From: SpSt-398 sp041752235
Lineage (GTDB): Bacteria; Bacteroidota; Bacteroidia; Chitinophagales; Chitinophagaceae
Assembly: GCA_041752235.1 (NCBI GenBank)
Contig: JBGSHM010000021.1
Location: 5,471 to 69,470, forward strand
Length of the DNA: 64,000 nt
Direction: 5' to 3'
The first letter of the stretch is position 1; each line of letters begins with the position of its first letter. The notes below the pieces were generated by a model. It did no database searches and was not told the DNA's origin. It was given only the letters and a program-made list of their open reading frames with translations. Shown piece by piece: positions 34,886-43,150 of this stretch. Position numbers and translations under genes: made by a program.

Positions 34886-35233
34886 ATGGCATACAATGAA
34901 AAACTGGCTGACCAGGTCAGGGAAATAATTTCGCTGACCCACAAGCGTGTAGAGGAAAAGAAAATGTTTGGCGGTCTCTGCTTTATGGTCAACGATAAAA
35001 TGTGTGTGGGGGTAGAATCACAACGGTTGATGGTCAGGCTCGACCAGGCCGTTTACGAAGAAGTATTGGAAAAAGAAGGTTGCACCCCCATGGATTTCAC
35101 GGGGAAAATAATGAAGGGCTATGTATTTGTAGATATTGATGCCCTGAATACAAAAAAGAAACTGGCTTATTGGGTTGACCTAGCCCTGCAATTCAATAAA
35201 ATTGCGAAAGCTTCCAAAAAGAAGAAAAAATGA
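34886..35233 (+). CDS. TfoX N-terminal domain protein
   Basis: 115 aa from ATG 34886. MAYNEKLADQVREI and KKMFGGLCFMVNDKMCVGV are the TfoX_N pattern; no TfoX_C domain is present. In gammaproteobacteria the domain is part of competence regulator TfoX/Sxy, but stand-alone versions are widespread and of unknown function. Lys-rich C terminus. Confidence 0.88.
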   Translation: MAYNEKLADQVREIISLTHKRVEEKKMFGGLCFMVNDKMCVGVESQRLMVRLDQAVYEEVLEKEGCTPMDFTGKIMKGYVFVDIDALNTKKKLAYWVDLALQFNKIAKASKKKKK

Positions 35234-35239
35234 ACCGGT

Positions 35240-35671
35240 ATGCCTGACCTATTTCATAACTTTCAAATAAATGCTCAGCCTTCAAAGGTGTTTGAACAGG
35301 TAGCTACTGCGGAAGGGATGTCGAACTGGTGGAGTAAGCATTCATCGGGGCCTACCGTTCTGGGAGGAACAATCGATCTTCATTTTGGCGAAGGCTATGA
35401 TTGGACTGCGATGGTGACCAAACTGATACCCGATAACAGGTTTGAATTGACCATAACCAATGCAGATGCGGACTGGCTGGGCAGTAGGATCGGTTTTCGC
35501 TTGATCGGGGATGAAAAAACAACAAAGGTTGAATTTTATCATAAAGGATGGAAAGAAGACAACGATCACTATCGCATCTCCAATTATTGTTGGCCGATGT
35601 ACTTAAGACAATTGAAAAGACATGTAGAACATGGTGAGTTCGTGCAGTATGAGGACAGATTAGAAGTGTGA
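35240..35671 (+). CDS. SRPBCC (AHSA1-like) protein
   Basis: 143 aa. START/Bet v 1-type fold: FQINAQPSKVFEQVATAEGMSNWWSKHSSG at its beginning is the typical AHSA1 wording (cut here to the first part: PSKVFEQVATAEGMSNWW). Such proteins bind hydrophobic ligands or act as stress co-chaperones; the ligand is unknown. Starts 6 bases after the TfoX_N gene, so probably co-transcribed. Confidence 0.85.
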   Translation: MPDLFHNFQINAQPSKVFEQVATAEGMSNWWSKHSSGPTVLGGTIDLHFGEGYDWTAMVTKLIPDNRFELTITNADADWLGSRIGFRLIGDEKTTKVEFYHKGWKEDNDHYRISNYCWPMYLRQLKRHVEHGEFVQYEDRLEV

Positions 35672-35754
35672 AGCCAACCTGTTTGCGATTTGGCCCGCTT
35701 GTCGGTGTCATAAATTTCATTTTTATAATTAATAATAAAATACTCCATTTAATC

Positions 35755-36192
35755 ATGACAACAGTAAACATCTACCTCACGTTTAATGGCAACTGCGAAG
35801 AAGCATTCACCTTCTACCAATCGGTTTTTGGTGGGGAGATACCTTATATGGGAAGGTTTGGGGATATGCCCTCAGATAGTGGCCATACACTGGCTCCGGA
35901 AGATGCGAATAAAATAATGCACGTATCGCTTCCCATCAGTAAAGAAACCGTGCTCATGGGTAGCGATACCGCTGGAGAATGGGCTGCTGGTTTTACGGCA
36001 GGAAACAATTTTTCGATTTCCATTAATACAGACAGTAAGGAGGAGGCCGACCGGCATTTTGCGGGGCTTTCTGCCGGTGGTAAGGTTACCATGCCCATGA
36101 ACAGTACATTCTGGGGAGATTATTTTGGCATGTTCACCGACAAATTTGGCATCAACTGGATGATAAGTTTTAAGGAAGAAGTTAAAGCATAA
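35755..36192 (+). CDS. PhnB-like VOC protein, second copy
   Basis: 145 aa from ATG 35755, the start that aligns with the copy at 33606 (VNIYLTFNGNCEEAFTFYQS against NPHINFNGNAEEAFAFYQSV). The C terminus FTDKFGINWMISFKEE is also alike. The two are probably old paralogues. An upstream in-frame ATG (35668) overlaps the preceding gene and is rejected. Confidence 0.87.
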   Translation: MTTVNIYLTFNGNCEEAFTFYQSVFGGEIPYMGRFGDMPSDSGHTLAPEDANKIMHVSLPISKETVLMGSDTAGEWAAGFTAGNNFSISINTDSKEEADRHFAGLSAGGKVTMPMNSTFWGDYFGMFTDKFGINWMISFKEEVKA

Positions 36193-36227
36193 TACGTAAA
36201 CCATTTCCCCACTAATAATTTTCAAAA

Positions 36228-36596
36228 ATGTCCCACGCAATCAACTGGTTTGAGATCCCAGCCAACGATCTTGACAGGGCCAAGGCCTTTTACGAAACAG
36301 TATTGGATCTTCAGATGATAGTCCCCTTCCCGGGTATGAAATACGCGATGTTTCCTTCAGACCCAACGAAAAATGAAATTGGCGGAGGTATTATGGAAGA
36401 AGCAGGTTTTGAACCTTCTGAAAAAGGTTCGCTGATCTACCTGAATGGCGGAGATGACCTGAACATTCCTTTGTCTCGCGTTGAAGCCGCAGGGGGGCGC
36501 GTGATCATGCCGAAGACCGCCATCGGCGCCAATGGTTTTATGGCACGTTTTATAGATACCGAAGGAAATCGGGTGGCTTTTCATTCCATGAAATAG
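36228..36596 (+). CDS. VOC protein
   Basis: 122 aa. INWFEIPANDLDRAKAFYET is the usual N terminus of glyoxalase-like proteins of this kind; DTEGNRVAFHSM closes the domain. The function is unknown. 35 bases after the previous VOC gene, same strand. Confidence 0.87.
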   Translation: MSHAINWFEIPANDLDRAKAFYETVLDLQMIVPFPGMKYAMFPSDPTKNEIGGGIMEEAGFEPSEKGSLIYLNGGDDLNIPLSRVEAAGGRVIMPKTAIGANGFMARFIDTEGNRVAFHSMK

Positions 36597-36647
36597 GTTA
36601 ACTACTAAAAGAAAATAGTAATGGCTGACCAAAAGGAAGGATAAACA

Positions 36648-37076
36648 ATGATTAAAAAAATAGAACTCGAACAATTTTCCAATCAAATAGCACTTGATAT
36701 AGGGCTAAAAATAATTGAACTGGCAAAAAGCCTGAATCAACATATCGCCGTGGAAGTGTCCCGATTAAACCATACTATTTTTCTTTTTGTGGATGACAAC
36801 CTGCCGGCTGACAAACACAATTGGTTAAGGCGAAAAGCAAATGTGGCTAAACTATTTGAAGAAAGTTCGCTCAGTGTAAAAAACGATTTGAAAGATGGAC
36901 AAATGAGCCTTGAAAAAACCTTTGGTCTGGACGAAAAAGATTTTATAGCAAAAGGAGGCTCCATCCCCGTTTTTATAAAAAATGCGGGTATGATAGGGAC
37001 AATAACAGTATCCGGATTACGAGATGAAGAAGACCACAACATTATTGTCGAATCGCTGAAGGGAGTCTATCTGTAA
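36648..37076 (+). CDS. UPF0303/heme-degrading-type domain protein
   Basis: 142 aa, with the UPF0303 (YBR137W/HbpS-like) pattern: ALDIGLKIIELAKSLNQHIAV, then RLNHTIFLF, KHNWLRRKANVAKLF, and IPVFIKNAGMIGTITVSG. The family includes heme-binding HbpS; the heme role of this member is not shown. Confidence 0.85.
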   Translation: MIKKIELEQFSNQIALDIGLKIIELAKSLNQHIAVEVSRLNHTIFLFVDDNLPADKHNWLRRKANVAKLFEESSLSVKNDLKDGQMSLEKTFGLDEKDFIAKGGSIPVFIKNAGMIGTITVSGLRDEEDHNIIVESLKGVYL

Positions 37077-37100
37077 TACATTGAGCTAAAAATAATAGAT

Positions 37101-37670
37101 ATGGCTAAAGCCTCCGCTAAAAAACTGTCGCCTGACCAGAGCAAGAAACTTCTGGGAATCTTAAAGACGCGTTTTGAAAAAAATATGCCCCGGCACAAGG
37201 GATTGTCATGGGCGGCCGTGTTGGCCAAATTGGAATCTGTCGCGGAAAAACTATGGTCACTCAATGAAATGGAAATAACAGGAGGTGAACCGGACGTGAT
37301 CAGTTTTGATAAGAAATCGGGGGAATTTCTCTTTGTTGATTGCTCGGCGGAAAGTCCCAAAGAACGACGCAGCCTTTGCTATGACCGGGAAGGGCTCGAT
37401 TCCAGAAAGGAATTCAAACCGGCGGATACGGCCATGGATTTGGCAAAATCCATGGGGATTGATATGTTGACTGAAGAGCAATATCGACTCTTGCAAAGTT
37501 TAGGCGATTTTGATCTGAAGACCTCCAGTTGGTTGCTTACACCGGCACCAATACGCAAACTTGGAGGGGCCATCTTTGGCGACAAGCGATATGACCATGT
37601 ATTCATTTATCACAATGGGGCCGGGTCATATTATGCAGCCAGGGGATTTAGAGGTGCTCTAAAAGTTTAA
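37101..37670 (+). CDS. DUF4256 protein
   Basis: 189 aa, matching DUF4256 over its whole length: ILKTRFEKNMPRHKGLSWA near the start, EMEITGGEPDVISFDKK, LFVDCSAESPKERRSLCYD in the middle and VFIYHNGAGSYYAARGFRG at the end. The function is unknown. It follows the UPF0303 gene after 24 bases. Confidence 0.9.
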   Translation: MAKASAKKLSPDQSKKLLGILKTRFEKNMPRHKGLSWAAVLAKLESVAEKLWSLNEMEITGGEPDVISFDKKSGEFLFVDCSAESPKERRSLCYDREGLDSRKEFKPADTAMDLAKSMGIDMLTEEQYRLLQSLGDFDLKTSSWLLTPAPIRKLGGAIFGDKRYDHVFIYHNGAGSYYAARGFRGALKV

Positions 37671-37742
37671 TTGTTGCCAGAGCCTGCTAAGACGATGGCG
37701 TAACCCGCGCGGTTGAATACCTAATACTAAATAAATCAACCA

Positions 37743-38645
37743 ATGAAACGCGTGATTCTATTTCTATGGTTTGTTTTTGAGGTTAGTTCGATGTTTGCCC
37801 AACAACGACCTGACACTGCCTTTAGATTGGAAGGTGTGAAGCCCATTTTCACAAAAAAGAAACCACGCGTGTTGATCGATGGAGCCCATTATAACTTTCA
37901 CCAACTCACCACGGGATATGCTCCCTTAGGCCAATTGCTTCGGCAATTTGGTTTTGAGGTTGACGCGATCAATCAATCCATCAAAGCGACTACTGATCTG
38001 GAGAAATGCGATATCCTGGTCATGTCAAATGCCATCCACCCGAATAACAGGGGCCGATGGTACAATCCAATCCTTAGTGCCTATTCCGAAAAGGAAATAC
38101 AGATCATTTCCCAATGGGTAAAAGACGGCGGAAGTTTGTTACTGATCGCAGATCACATGCCTTTTGCCGGAGCTTCCCAACCCCTTGCCCAGGCTTTTGG
38201 GGTAGAATTCGTCAATGGCTTTACAGGCGTATCAGGAACCCAATGGCCACCCAATGTATTTGGGCTTTCCGGCATAGGCAACAATCCAATTTATCGATCC
38301 TACTTTCCGGTTGACTCCGTGTCGAGTTTTACGGGGTCTGCCATTCGTTTCCCTAAAAAATATTATTCATTACTTGATTTTACCCCCAGAGACACAGCTT
38401 TGATCACCGATACAGCCTGGGTGTTCAACCAGTACACAAAGAGGTTACCCCTGGCTGGTTTTTCGCAGGGAGGCCTTATGCCTTTCGGGGAAGGAAGGTT
38501 GGCTGTATTTGGGGAAGCCGCCATGTTTACGGCCCAAATCGCCAATAACCTGAAAGTAGGTTTTAATTCACCTGAAGCGAAAGGAAACGCACATTTTATC
38601 ATAAACCTGTTTTTGAGTTTGGTAAATGAATCTGAATTCTTCTGA
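37743..38645 (+). CDS. exported DUF4350-like (glutamine-amidotransferase-fold) protein
   Basis: 300 aa with a signal peptide (VILFLWFVFEVSSMFAQ). PRVLIDGAHYNFHQLTTGY and LVMSNAIHP, then WVKDGGSLLLIADHMPF and GEGRLAVFGEAAMFTAQ, resemble DUF4350/ThuA-like class I amidotransferase folds without the catalytic Cys. No enzymatic role is known. The upstream 70 bases contain no recognised signal. Confidence 0.8.
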   Translation: MKRVILFLWFVFEVSSMFAQQRPDTAFRLEGVKPIFTKKKPRVLIDGAHYNFHQLTTGYAPLGQLLRQFGFEVDAINQSIKATTDLEKCDILVMSNAIHPNNRGRWYNPILSAYSEKEIQIISQWVKDGGSLLLIADHMPFAGASQPLAQAFGVEFVNGFTGVSGTQWPPNVFGLSGIGNNPIYRSYFPVDSVSSFTGSAIRFPKKYYSLLDFTPRDTALITDTAWVFNQYTKRLPLAGFSQGGLMPFGEGRLAVFGEAAMFTAQIANNLKVGFNSPEAKGNAHFIINLFLSLVNESEFF

Positions 38646-38711
38646 ATGTTTTTTTGATAGCCATCGTTGCCATCAAGGCTCTTAAATAGAAATAAAAAAA
38701 TTGTTTCACTC

Positions 38712-39662
38712 ATGAAAGCCTATACCAGAACCCGCTATGGGGGCCCTGAAATCTTAAAGATTGAAGAGGTCACTAAACCTTCGAACCCGGCAGACGAGGA
38801 GGTCATTGTCAAAGTGATGGCTAATTCGGTGAACCCCGCCGATTGGCATTTGCTTAGGGGGAAACCTTTTTTTGCCCGCTTCACGGTAGGTCTGTTCAAA
38901 CCCAAATCAAAAATACCCGGAGCTGATTTTGCCGGAATAGTAGAGTCGGTTGGTAAAAAGATAACCGACCTGAAGCCTGGCGACCGTGTATTTGGAGAGA
39001 CATTGCTCGGCGGGGCTTTTGCAGAATATACCTGTGCCCCGGCCAGGGTCTGTGCAAAAATGCCAGATGGAGCAGGATTCAATGATATGGCCGCCATGCC
39101 TATTGCCGGCATAACTGCCTACCAGGGCCTGGTAACCCATGGGAAATTACAAGCTGGAGAATCCGTCCTGATCAATGGCGCCTCGGGTGGCGTGGGGCAT
39201 TTTGCCGTGCAGATCGGCAAGGCACTGGGAGCAAGGGTGACAGCCGTATGTTCCAGCCGCAATGTTGAATTTGTTCGCTCTCAGGGAGCCGATCATACGA
39301 TCGCCTATGACCAGGAAGATATTCACGCCCATGCAGGAAAGTATGACCTGGTTGTTGATACCAACGGCAACCTGACCCACAGCGATTTTCGCCGGATGGG
39401 AAATAGAGGCGTAACGATCGGGTTCACCAATATGGGACATATGATCCGGTTGTTATTGAAAAAAGCCGTCAATAAATTTCCGCTGACCCAATTCACGGCA
39501 GAAGCCAATACGCTAGACCTGCAGGCCTTGGCGAAAATGGTGGCAGATGGAAAGATCAAATCCAATATAGAGAAAGTGTATCCCTACACGGCGTTACCCG
39601 AGGCTATTGGGTATATTGAGGCTATGCGAACAAGGGGGAAAGTAGTGGTAGAATGGGTTTGA
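38712..39662 (+). CDS. MDR-family NAD(P)-dependent oxidoreductase (quinone-reductase-like)
   Basis: 316 aa from ATG 38712. Medium-chain dehydrogenase/reductase without the zinc ligands: N-terminal MKAYTRTRYGGPEILKIEEV, GDRVFGETLLGGAFAEY, and the Rossmann motif VLINGASGGVGHFAVQIGKA. Probable reductase of quinones or enones. A small hairpin (GTCGCCGGAGGCGAC, 39670-39684) follows the stop. Confidence 0.9.
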   Translation: MKAYTRTRYGGPEILKIEEVTKPSNPADEEVIVKVMANSVNPADWHLLRGKPFFARFTVGLFKPKSKIPGADFAGIVESVGKKITDLKPGDRVFGETLLGGAFAEYTCAPARVCAKMPDGAGFNDMAAMPIAGITAYQGLVTHGKLQAGESVLINGASGGVGHFAVQIGKALGARVTAVCSSRNVEFVRSQGADHTIAYDQEDIHAHAGKYDLVVDTNGNLTHSDFRRMGNRGVTIGFTNMGHMIRLLLKKAVNKFPLTQFTAEANTLDLQALAKMVADGKIKSNIEKVYPYTALPEAIGYIEAMRTRGKVVVEWV

Positions 39663-39753
39663 GTTGGGTGTCGCCGGAGGCGACCCTTTATCCATGCGAA
39701 ACCTGCGGTTTCACAAAGCTTGCTATTTTTAATTTCTAAACACCGGTCAAACA

Positions 39754-40146
39754 ATGAAATATTTAATTATCATATTATTTGTTTTTAGCTGTGTCAAAGG
39801 TTCATCTCAATCGGAAAACAGAATGATACGTTTATCTGAAATAGAGATAGACTCGAATTACCTGGAGGAATACAAGGCTATTCTTCAGGAAGAATCACGG
39901 GCCTCTGTTCAATTGGAAAAAGGCGTTATTGCTATTTATCCCATGTATCAGAAAGAACACCCAACACAGATACGAATATTAGAGATCTATGCAGATCGGC
40001 ACGCGTATGAGGCACATTTAAAAACACCTCATTTTCAGAAGTATAAGACGAGTACGCTTAAAATGGTTAAGTCTTTAAAACTGGTAGACATGGAAAACAT
40101 CGATACACAGACAATGGCGGAAATATTTCGAAAAATCCAAAACTGA
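39754..40146 (+). CDS. exported antibiotic-biosynthesis-monooxygenase-fold protein
   Basis: 130 aa with a signal peptide or lipoprotein signal (IIILFVFSCVKGSSQ). The mature part is an ABM-type dimeric alpha/beta barrel (MIRLSEIEIDSNYLEEYKAI, then RILEIYADRHAYEAHLKTPH). The role is unknown. Convergent with the aminotransferase on the other strand. Confidence 0.82.
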   Translation: MKYLIIILFVFSCVKGSSQSENRMIRLSEIEIDSNYLEEYKAILQEESRASVQLEKGVIAIYPMYQKEHPTQIRILEIYADRHAYEAHLKTPHFQKYKTSTLKMVKSLKLVDMENIDTQTMAEIFRKIQN

Positions 40147-40159
40147 CATTTAAGGAAAG

Positions 40160-40996
40160 TCAGTTTGTTTTTTGCCACCATTGATATAGCTCCCCCAACC
40201 TTCCCAGTGAAAAATTCCTCTCCCCAACGCTGGCGATCCACCGAATACCGGACACAGCATTGGTCAGAAAGGCATGATCCGCCCTATCTAGGTCAGATAC
40301 GGAGATGGGTGCTTCCTCTACCGCAAACCCCCAGTCGGGCATTTTTTCCAACAAATACCTGCGCATCACTCCCGCCACACATCCTTCTGATAAGGGTGGT
40401 GTGATGAATTTCCCGTCTATTGAAATAAACAGATTGGCTATCGTTGAATCGGTGATCCGTTCATGTGTATTCAGGAGCAGGCAATCATTCAGGCGGTTTT
40501 TCCGCGCATAAAGGGCCGCCATGACATAGGGAAGATAATTCGCTGATTTCAAATTGGAGAAACGATCGGTGCTTTTTCGGGCATCCGGGAAGATATCCAG
40601 CACAAGCCCGTTCGTGTTGATTTCCTGGTAGCTTTCATTTAAGGCCCAGCTTTGCATGAGGTAATTCATATGCAAGGGACCTGGTTCATACAAACCACCA
40701 TCTCCCCGAAAGACCATCAACCGGATCCGGGCCAGTTGGGTGTGGTGATTCTTTGTGGCCAGCTCGAGGATTTCTTTTTCCAGCTTTTCCCGGGTAAAAT
40801 GAGGGCCGGGTTCAAAACCCAGGGTATCGAGTGCTGAGAATAATCGTTCAAAATGCTGGGAAGCCAGGGGAATCCGGCCTTTCTCTAACCGCATGGTTTC
40901 AAAAACCCCATCCCCATACCGAAGCCCGCGGTTATCTGCAGTAACGATGGGTGTACCGGCATCCAGCCATTTTCCATTGAAACCGATCTTGTCCAT
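40160..40996 (-). CDS. class IV aminotransferase (PabC/branched-chain-like)
   Basis: 278 aa PLP enzyme of fold type IV. NRGLRYGDGVFETMRLEKGR at the N terminus, the PLP lysine in FSNLKSANYL, ERITDSTIANLFI, and CVAGVMRRYLLEK. Could be an aminodeoxychorismate lyase or D-/branched-chain amino-acid transaminase; the motifs do not decide. A bidirectional terminator lies upstream of its start at 41009, where the response-regulator gene ends. Confidence 0.88.
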   Translation of the reverse strand: MDKIGFNGKWLDAGTPIVTADNRGLRYGDGVFETMRLEKGRIPLASQHFERLFSALDTLGFEPGPHFTREKLEKEILELATKNHHTQLARIRLMVFRGDGGLYEPGPLHMNYLMQSWALNESYQEINTNGLVLDIFPDARKSTDRFSNLKSANYLPYVMAALYARKNRLNDCLLLNTHERITDSTIANLFISIDGKFITPPLSEGCVAGVMRRYLLEKMPDWGFAVEEAPISVSDLDRADHAFLTNAVSGIRWIASVGERNFSLGRLGELYQWWQKTN

Positions 40997-41008
40997 CTGG
41001 CAAAACTA

Positions 41009-41037
41009 AAAAATGCCCCGCTTTGACGGGGCATTTT
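41009..41037 (-). terminator. intrinsic terminator of the response-regulator gene
   Basis: AAAATGCCCCGCTTTGACGG with GGCATTTTT forms a strong hairpin with A/T tracts on both sides, 28 bases beyond the stop of the minus-strand regulator at 41066. Confidence 0.85.
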
Positions 41038-41065
41038 TATTTATCACGCTCAGGCTGTGTGTGGC

Positions 41066-41737
41066 TTATTGTTCGACGAGACCGGCTTTGACCGCATACA
41101 TTACCAGACCGGCAATGGACGTGGTTCCGGTTTTTGTCTTGAGTTTATCGCGAATGGCCTCTACTGTACGAGGGCTGAGGTCCACGATATCGGCGATCTC
41201 TTTGGTGCTCTTTTCTTCGCACATGAGTTTCAGAATGGTGATCTCCTTATCATTCAATTGCACATCCTGGGGACGGATACTGTCTCCATGCGTTTTACTG
41301 CGGAGTCCGTTCAGGAGGGCTTTATTGGTAAGGTCATTAAAGAAGAATTCATTTTCATAAACCCCTTTAACGGCTTCATAGATCATTTCGGCACCTGATT
41401 CCTTGGTGAGGTAAGAGTTTGCCCCTATCTCCATCATACGGCTGATCATAGAGTGGTCATTATGCATGGAAAGCATGATCACTTTAAGATCAGGGTAAAG
41501 CTTCTTGATCTCGGGGAGTGTGGTTAACCCATCCATGATAGGCATTTGAATATCAAGGAGGACCACATCGGGTTTGATGTGCTTGAGCAGGTTGAGCAGT
41601 TGCATCCCATTCTCAGCTTCCGCAATCATCTGGATATCTTTCCTGCTGCTAAGGGAGGTTTTCACACCGGTACGGAAGAGGGCATGGTCGTCGGCGATCG
41701 CTACTTTAATAATGGTATTAGCGTCAATGTTCTTCAT
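41066..41737 (-). CDS. NarL/LuxR-type response regulator 1
   Basis: 223 aa. Receiver domain with acidic pair in VAIADDHALF and phospho-acceptor Asp62 (VVLLDIQMP); LuxR-type HTH at the C terminus (STKEIADIVDLSPRTVEAIR). The upstream region carries a candidate small RNA on the opposite strand. No kinase gene is adjacent; the kinase at 45852 is the only one in the window and may serve several regulators. Confidence 0.93.
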   Translation of the reverse strand: MKNIDANTIIKVAIADDHALFRTGVKTSLSSRKDIQMIAEAENGMQLLNLLKHIKPDVVLLDIQMPIMDGLTTLPEIKKLYPDLKVIMLSMHNDHSMISRMMEIGANSYLTKESGAEMIYEAVKGVYENEFFFNDLTNKALLNGLRSKTHGDSIRPQDVQLNDKEITILKLMCEEKSTKEIADIVDLSPRTVEAIRDKLKTKTGTTSIAGLVMYAVKAGLVEQ

Positions 41738-41984
41738 TTGGATATTAATTAGTAGTAAACAACGGATTTTATACCAACAATAACGTTAAAAGACTATGCA
41801 AATTGTAAAAATCCCAAATAAAAAACCATCGTAGTAATACCTTATTTTACTGTTGCGGAAAATACTCTTTTTGGAATCACGCGTAAAGTTCCGATACCCC
41901 AACGAAGTAATACTTATGTCGGATGCAAGGCTTTTACGATAAGAACCGTAAATACCGAATGAATAAAATCGGTCAATAATGCTC

Positions 41985-42015
41985 TTGTCCACATTCCTAT
42001 GTGGATATATTTTTG
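41985..42015 (+). promoter_or_regulatory. Bacteroidota-type promoter of candidate small RNA A
   Basis: TTG (41985-41987), 20-base spacer, then TATTTTTG (42008-42015), matching TTG-N17-23-TAnnTTTG. No protein gene follows on this strand. Confidence 0.5.
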
Positions 42016-42019
42016 TATC

Positions 42020-42160
42020 AGAAAGTTGATTGACAAGGAGGCATCGTCTACTACTCCGAACCGTCCAATGTCCTATACCGTCCAGAAAGTCATTCCAATT
42101 CCCTTGAAAAACCGGCGAGCAAAATCCAGTATCAGTCAACTTTCTCTTTTTCTTTTCTTT
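42020..42160 (+). ncRNA. candidate small RNA A
   Basis: Starts about 5 bases after the promoter-like TATTTTTG. AGAAAGTTGA (42020-42029) pairs perfectly with TCAACTTTCT (42136-42145), closing a region of about 125 bases, and a T-rich stretch (CTTTTTCTTTTCTTTTAG) follows as a possible terminator. If transcription continues, the strong hairpin at 42293 ends it. No conserved RNA family was recognised. The rest of the 41738-42353 gap shows no supported gene. Confidence 0.35.
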
Positions 42161-42292
42161 TAGTTTTAGTCGTTGAATATAGCTAGTTACCATTTTACCC
42201 GTTTTTTAATCCAACCCTGCGAAAGAACCTGTCCTTTGAACGACCACAACCTATCCTTATACTGACGATTCCAAGAAAATAGTCTCTTGAAG

Positions 42293-42323
42293 AAAAAGCC
42301 CACGTCCCAAGCGTGGGCTTTTT
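42293..42323. terminator. bidirectional intrinsic terminator
   Basis: AAAAAGCCCACG and CGTGGGCTTTTT form a near-perfect hairpin with T tracts on both strands. On the minus strand it is 30 bases downstream of the stop of the gene at 42354-42893; on the plus strand it would end any RNA from the promoter at 41985. Confidence 0.88.
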
Positions 42324-42353
42324 CATTCTACTAACCTACTGCTGATATAAGCA

Positions 42354-42893
42354 CTAAAAGTCAATCTCCAGTTCGCATTCAGTCACTTCCCAGCACGACC
42401 AGTTAAACCACTGGCAGGCCGGGCAGGTACCCCCACCGGGGCAGGGGCATCCGCATTTCTTGAATTTGCACTTGATCTTGATCTTAGAAGCTTCCTGTCC
42501 AAACGCCAACTGGTCTGAATGCAGAAACCCTTCATCCGTAAATACGGTGTTTCTTTCTTTCTCCCGGGGTTGCCCCGCCCGGTATTTTAAAACGGTGGTG
42601 GAGGAATAAACCCCGTCACCGGCAACCAGGTCGGTTCCCCGGCCATTGTCGGCATAAACAATGCCTTTCATTCCAAATCCCTGGGGCTTGGCCCGGGCAT
42701 TGCCAAAATCGCGCAAGACAATCTCGCTTACATACGTAAACTCGGAGACGGGTCTCGCCCGGATGGCCGTAATCGCCACATTGGCTTTAATGTATTCCTC
42801 GGTCCAGTTATCGAGGCCTTTCTGCGCATGCGTGGGGGAAATGGATAACCCTCCCAGTCCCCACAACAAAAGTTGGATCATTCTTCGCTTCAT
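42354..42893 (-). CDS. exported hypothetical protein with Cys-rich C terminus
   Basis: 179 aa from ATG 42893 (three codons after an alternative ATG at 42902), with a signal peptide (MIQLLLWGLGGLSISPTHAQ). The middle part (VYADNGRGTDLVAGDGVYSS) resembles a repeated motif of secreted Bacteroidota proteins. The last 40 residues hold nine Cys in pairs (CKFKKCGCPCPGGGTC, then CQW, SCW and ECEL), as in a disulfide-knotted or metal-binding tail. The function is unknown; it lies within the signalling cluster. Confidence 0.78.
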   Translation of the reverse strand: MKRRMIQLLLWGLGGLSISPTHAQKGLDNWTEEYIKANVAITAIRARPVSEFTYVSEIVLRDFGNARAKPQGFGMKGIVYADNGRGTDLVAGDGVYSSTTVLKYRAGQPREKERNTVFTDEGFLHSDQLAFGQEASKIKIKCKFKKCGCPCPGGGTCPACQWFNWSCWEVTECELEIDF

Positions 42894-43134
42894 ACCTGTC
42901 ATTTGGTCCTACTCTCTTCAAAATCCCGGTTTTCGGTTTGCCCGGATCAACCCGCTGCCGGCAGGCTTCGCTGACAATACAAAGGTCGTTTGCAGGGGTA
43001 TTGAACCGTCAAAAACACAGGCATAGTATTCCGTGATTAACACCAGGATTAACCGTTGTATAACCGGATTTGAAACGAAGAAAAAACGGATGATTTTCCG
43101 TTGAAAACAATAGGTATTCCAATCAACCTCCCTT

Positions 43135-43142
43135 TAGTTTTG
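43135..43142 (+). promoter_or_regulatory. -7 promoter element of response regulator 2
   Basis: TAGTTTTG matches TAnnTTTG and lies 8 bases before ATG 43151, so the leader would be very short or the true start is MTDPSK (ATG 43160). A TTG at the usual distance is not seen. Confidence 0.35.
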
Positions 43143-43150
43143 GCATCAAA

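Noticed and set aside
41786..42193. 135-codon minus-strand frame in the gap upstream of response regulator 1
   Set aside because: No family, no plausible start signal, odd composition, and it overlaps the candidate small RNA on the other strand; not supported as a gene.
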